Shown here one piece after another: positions 4,823 to 6,104 of a DNA stretch of 6,104 nucleotides; positions within the stretch are counted from its first letter, which is position 1; the number at the start of each line of letters is the position of its first letter. The stretch lies in assembly GCA_004028495.1 (NCBI GenBank), contig MTKS01000105.1, positions 1 to 6,104 of the forward strand, written 5' to 3'. The notes below the pieces were generated by a model. It saw nothing but the letters and a program-made list of their open reading frames with translations. It did not search any database and was not told the DNA's origin. Source of the stretch: Candidatus Electrothrix marina. GTDB lineage: Bacteria > Desulfobacterota > Desulfobulbia > Desulfobulbales > Desulfobulbaceae. The translations under genes were made by a program, and so were the position numbers.

Positions 4823-5635
4823 TTATCTCCCCCCGAAAAGTTTGCCGAAAATGCCGCTCTTCTTGACATCAATGAAGCGGAACTCAATCTCTTCTCCGAG
4901 AAAACGACCGATACAGTCGCTGTAGGCAAGGCCGGCTCTGCTGTTTTTATTGATAATAACAGGGATGCCCTGGTTTGATGCCGTGAGAACTGATTGCGAT
5001 TCCGGTATGACCCCCAGAAGCGGAATAGAGAGAATTTCCTGAATATCATCCACAGAGAGCATTTCTCCGTTTTTTACCCGTTCCGGAGAATATCTGGTCA
5101 AAAGCAGATATTCTTTAACCGGGGTTCTGTTTTCCACAACCCTCTTGGTTTTACTGGCCAACAGACCGAGGATTCTGTCGGAATCCCGTACAGAGGAAAT
5201 CTCCGGGTTCGTGACCACGACCGCCTCGTCGGCAAAGTACATGGCCATGTAGGCACCGTGCTCAATCCCTGCCGGCGAGTCACAGACGATGTAGTCAAAG
5301 GTCTCCTTCAGTTCATTGATGACGGCTTCGACGCCTTCCATGGTCAGAGCTTCCTTATCCCGGGTCTGGGATGCGGGCAGGATGTGGAGGTTTTCAATGC
5401 GCTTGTCCCGGATGAGAGCTTGATTAAGAGTGGCCTCTTTGTTGATCACATTGACAAAATCGTAGACAACCCTGCGTTCGCAGCCCATAATCAGATCCAG
5501 ATTGCGCAAGCCGACATCAAAGTCTATGACCGCAGTCTTATAGCCCTGTAATGCCAAGCCGGTTGCAAAGGCCGCACTGGTTGTTGTTTTGCCGACACCT
5601 CCTTTACCGGAGGTAACTACTATTACTCTGGTCAA
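4823..5635 (-). CDS. minD: Septum site-determining ATPase MinD
   Basis: This encodes 270 residues, the size of E. coli MinD. MinD binds ATP, dimerises on the inner membrane, recruits MinC to block FtsZ assembly and is released by MinE. The deviant Walker A motif GKGGVGKTT (10-18) carries both the signature Lys (K11) and the phosphate-binding Lys (K16). The second acidic motif is IDFDVG (37-42, D40), and the Walker B-type motif is CDSPAG (118-123). Highly conserved blocks RNLDLIMGCERRVVYDF, ILPASQTRDK and SSVRDSDRILG are intact. The last residues (KKSGIFGKLFGGR) form the amphipathic membrane-targeting helix. The start is TTG (5635-5633): an in-frame TAG lies immediately upstream, a perfect AGGAGG sits 8 nt away, and the translation matches the E. 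coli start (ARIIVVTSGKGG). It lies 48 nt after minC and abuts minE. Confidence 0.98.
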   Translation of the reverse strand: MTRVIVVTSGKGGVGKTTTSAAFATGLALQGYKTAVIDFDVGLRNLDLIMGCERRVVYDFVNVINKEATLNQALIRDKRIENLHILPASQTRDKEALTMEGVEAVINELKETFDYIVCDSPAGIEHGAYMAMYFADEAVVVTNPEISSVRDSDRILGLLASKTKRVVENRTPVKEYLLLTRYSPERVKNGEMLSVDDIQEILSIPLLGVIPESQSVLTASNQGIPVIINKNSRAGLAYSDCIGRFLGEEIEFRFIDVKKSGIFGKLFGGR

Positions 5636-5643
5636 CTATATGT

Positions 5644-5649
5644 CCTCCT
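5644..5649 (-). promoter_or_regulatory. Perfect Shine-Dalgarno of minD
   Basis: AGGAGG on the minus strand lies 8 nt before the TTG start of minD. No ATG is available in the frame, because TAG directly precedes the TTG, so this site fixes the start. A strong site paired with a weak start codon may tune MinD output relative to MinC. Confidence 0.85.
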
Positions 5650-5683
5650 GGATGACAGGTAGTTTGTTGAATGTGCTATTTTT

Positions 5684-6104
5684 TTATAACGGAGTGATAC
5701 GTATTCTTTCTGTCTGGAGCCGGATATGTACGGGTTGAGCACGCAGACTGTCGGGAAATTTTTCATTGACCAGATAGACCCCGGCCACAGCGACAAGTTC
5801 CGCTTCCAGCTGCTGACAAAAGATCCGGGCACGGGTGTCGCCCGTGTTCCCGGCAAAGGCCCGCCCACGCAGGGCTCCGTAGACATGGATATTTCCGGCT
5901 GCCGTCACCTCGGCCCCGGAGCCGACCGAAGTCAGCACAATAAGATCCCCCTGCTCCACAACGATTCGTTGACCGGATCGTATGGGATCAGTGATGACAG
6001 TGGCGGCAGGGGATGTGTGCGCAGCCGGTTCCGGCTGAGCAATGTTTTCTTCAGGGAGTATTTCCTCCTGCTCCTCACCCGCCTTGTCTTCCTGCAATCT
6101 TCCG
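5684..6104 (-). CDS. minC: Septum site-determining protein MinC, C-terminal part
   Basis: This is the 3' part of minC; the gene runs off the right edge, and about 139 codons are visible. MinC inhibits FtsZ polymerisation through its N-terminal domain (not in the window) and binds MinD through its C-terminal beta-helix domain, which is here. The visible part starts with a Glu/Ala/Pro-rich linker. The C-terminal domain follows with its diagnostic residues: the MinD-binding RSGQR motif (plus-strand 5967-5981), GDLIVLTSVGSGAEVTAAG, NIHVYGALRGRAFAG and IFCQQLEAELVAVAGVY. The linker appears fairly long and acidic. A TTG at 6097 is in frame but is only an internal Leu codon, since no stop precedes it and the N-terminal domain must lie upstream. 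The operon promoter is therefore outside the window. Confidence 0.96.
   Translation of the reverse strand, partial: GRLQEDKAGEEQEEILPEENIAQPEPAAHTSPAATVITDPIRSGQRIVVEQGDLIVLTSVGSGAEVTAAGNIHVYGALRGRAFAGNTGDTRARIFCQQLEAELVAVAGVYLVNEKFPDSLRAQPVHIRLQTERIRITPL

Noticed and set aside
4994..5551. Rightward 185-residue open frame across minD
   Set aside because: It is exactly antisense to highly conserved minD codons, has no independent start signals and is a shadow of minD codon use.

Overview
The window looks like chromosomal DNA of a Gram-negative bacterium of moderate GC content. Gene content (a full minCDE set, an outer-membrane-type lipoprotein, YjbQ, CvpA) and the style of the NTF2-like membrane protein suggest a deltaproteobacterial (Desulfobacterota, perhaps Desulfobulbales) host. 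That placement is an impression from protein families and was not tested by any search. I see no tRNA, rRNA, CRISPR array, insertion sequence or phage gene.

Layout. The left end (1-162) carries a good sigma70-type promoter (TTGTCA-16-TATAAT) driving a rightward CvpA-family membrane protein gene (163-816). Everything else is on the minus strand and reads leftward. From the right edge comes a division-site operon: minC (3' part only, cut by the window end), minD (TTG start with a perfect AGGAGG), minE (abutting minD), then a surface-antigen-like lipoprotein, yjbQ and an 82-residue uncharacterised protein. The last three are linked by stop/start overlaps, so the six genes probably form one transcription unit. 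MinC, MinD and MinE together place the FtsZ ring. The three trailing genes have no obvious link to division.

The less ordinary part is 1393-3433. It holds two tandem members of a membrane-protein family I do not recognise. The left one (1575-2753) is an intact 392-residue protein: a hydrophobic N-terminal block, a juxtamembrane cysteine cluster, a long predicted coiled coil, an Ala/Pro/Glu-rich linker and a compact C-terminal domain. The right one (2861-3282) is a short paralogue, about three quarters identical over the first 91 residues. It has lost one base just after codon 91, so reading stops early although its original frame stays open for about 50 more codons. The spacers upstream of both copies are also homologous, and the right-hand spacer seems to begin with the 3' end of a further, lost unit. 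A TTGACA-17-CAAAAT promoter whose -10 lies in a perfect inverted repeat sits just upstream of the broken copy. Downstream are two hairpins (1418-1522) and then an NTF2-like anchored protein (886-1392), which converges on the CvpA gene across a 12-bp hairpin.

I found no convincing new defence, mobile or RNA system. The tandem membrane/coiled-coil family and its small local array are the best candidates for something undescribed.
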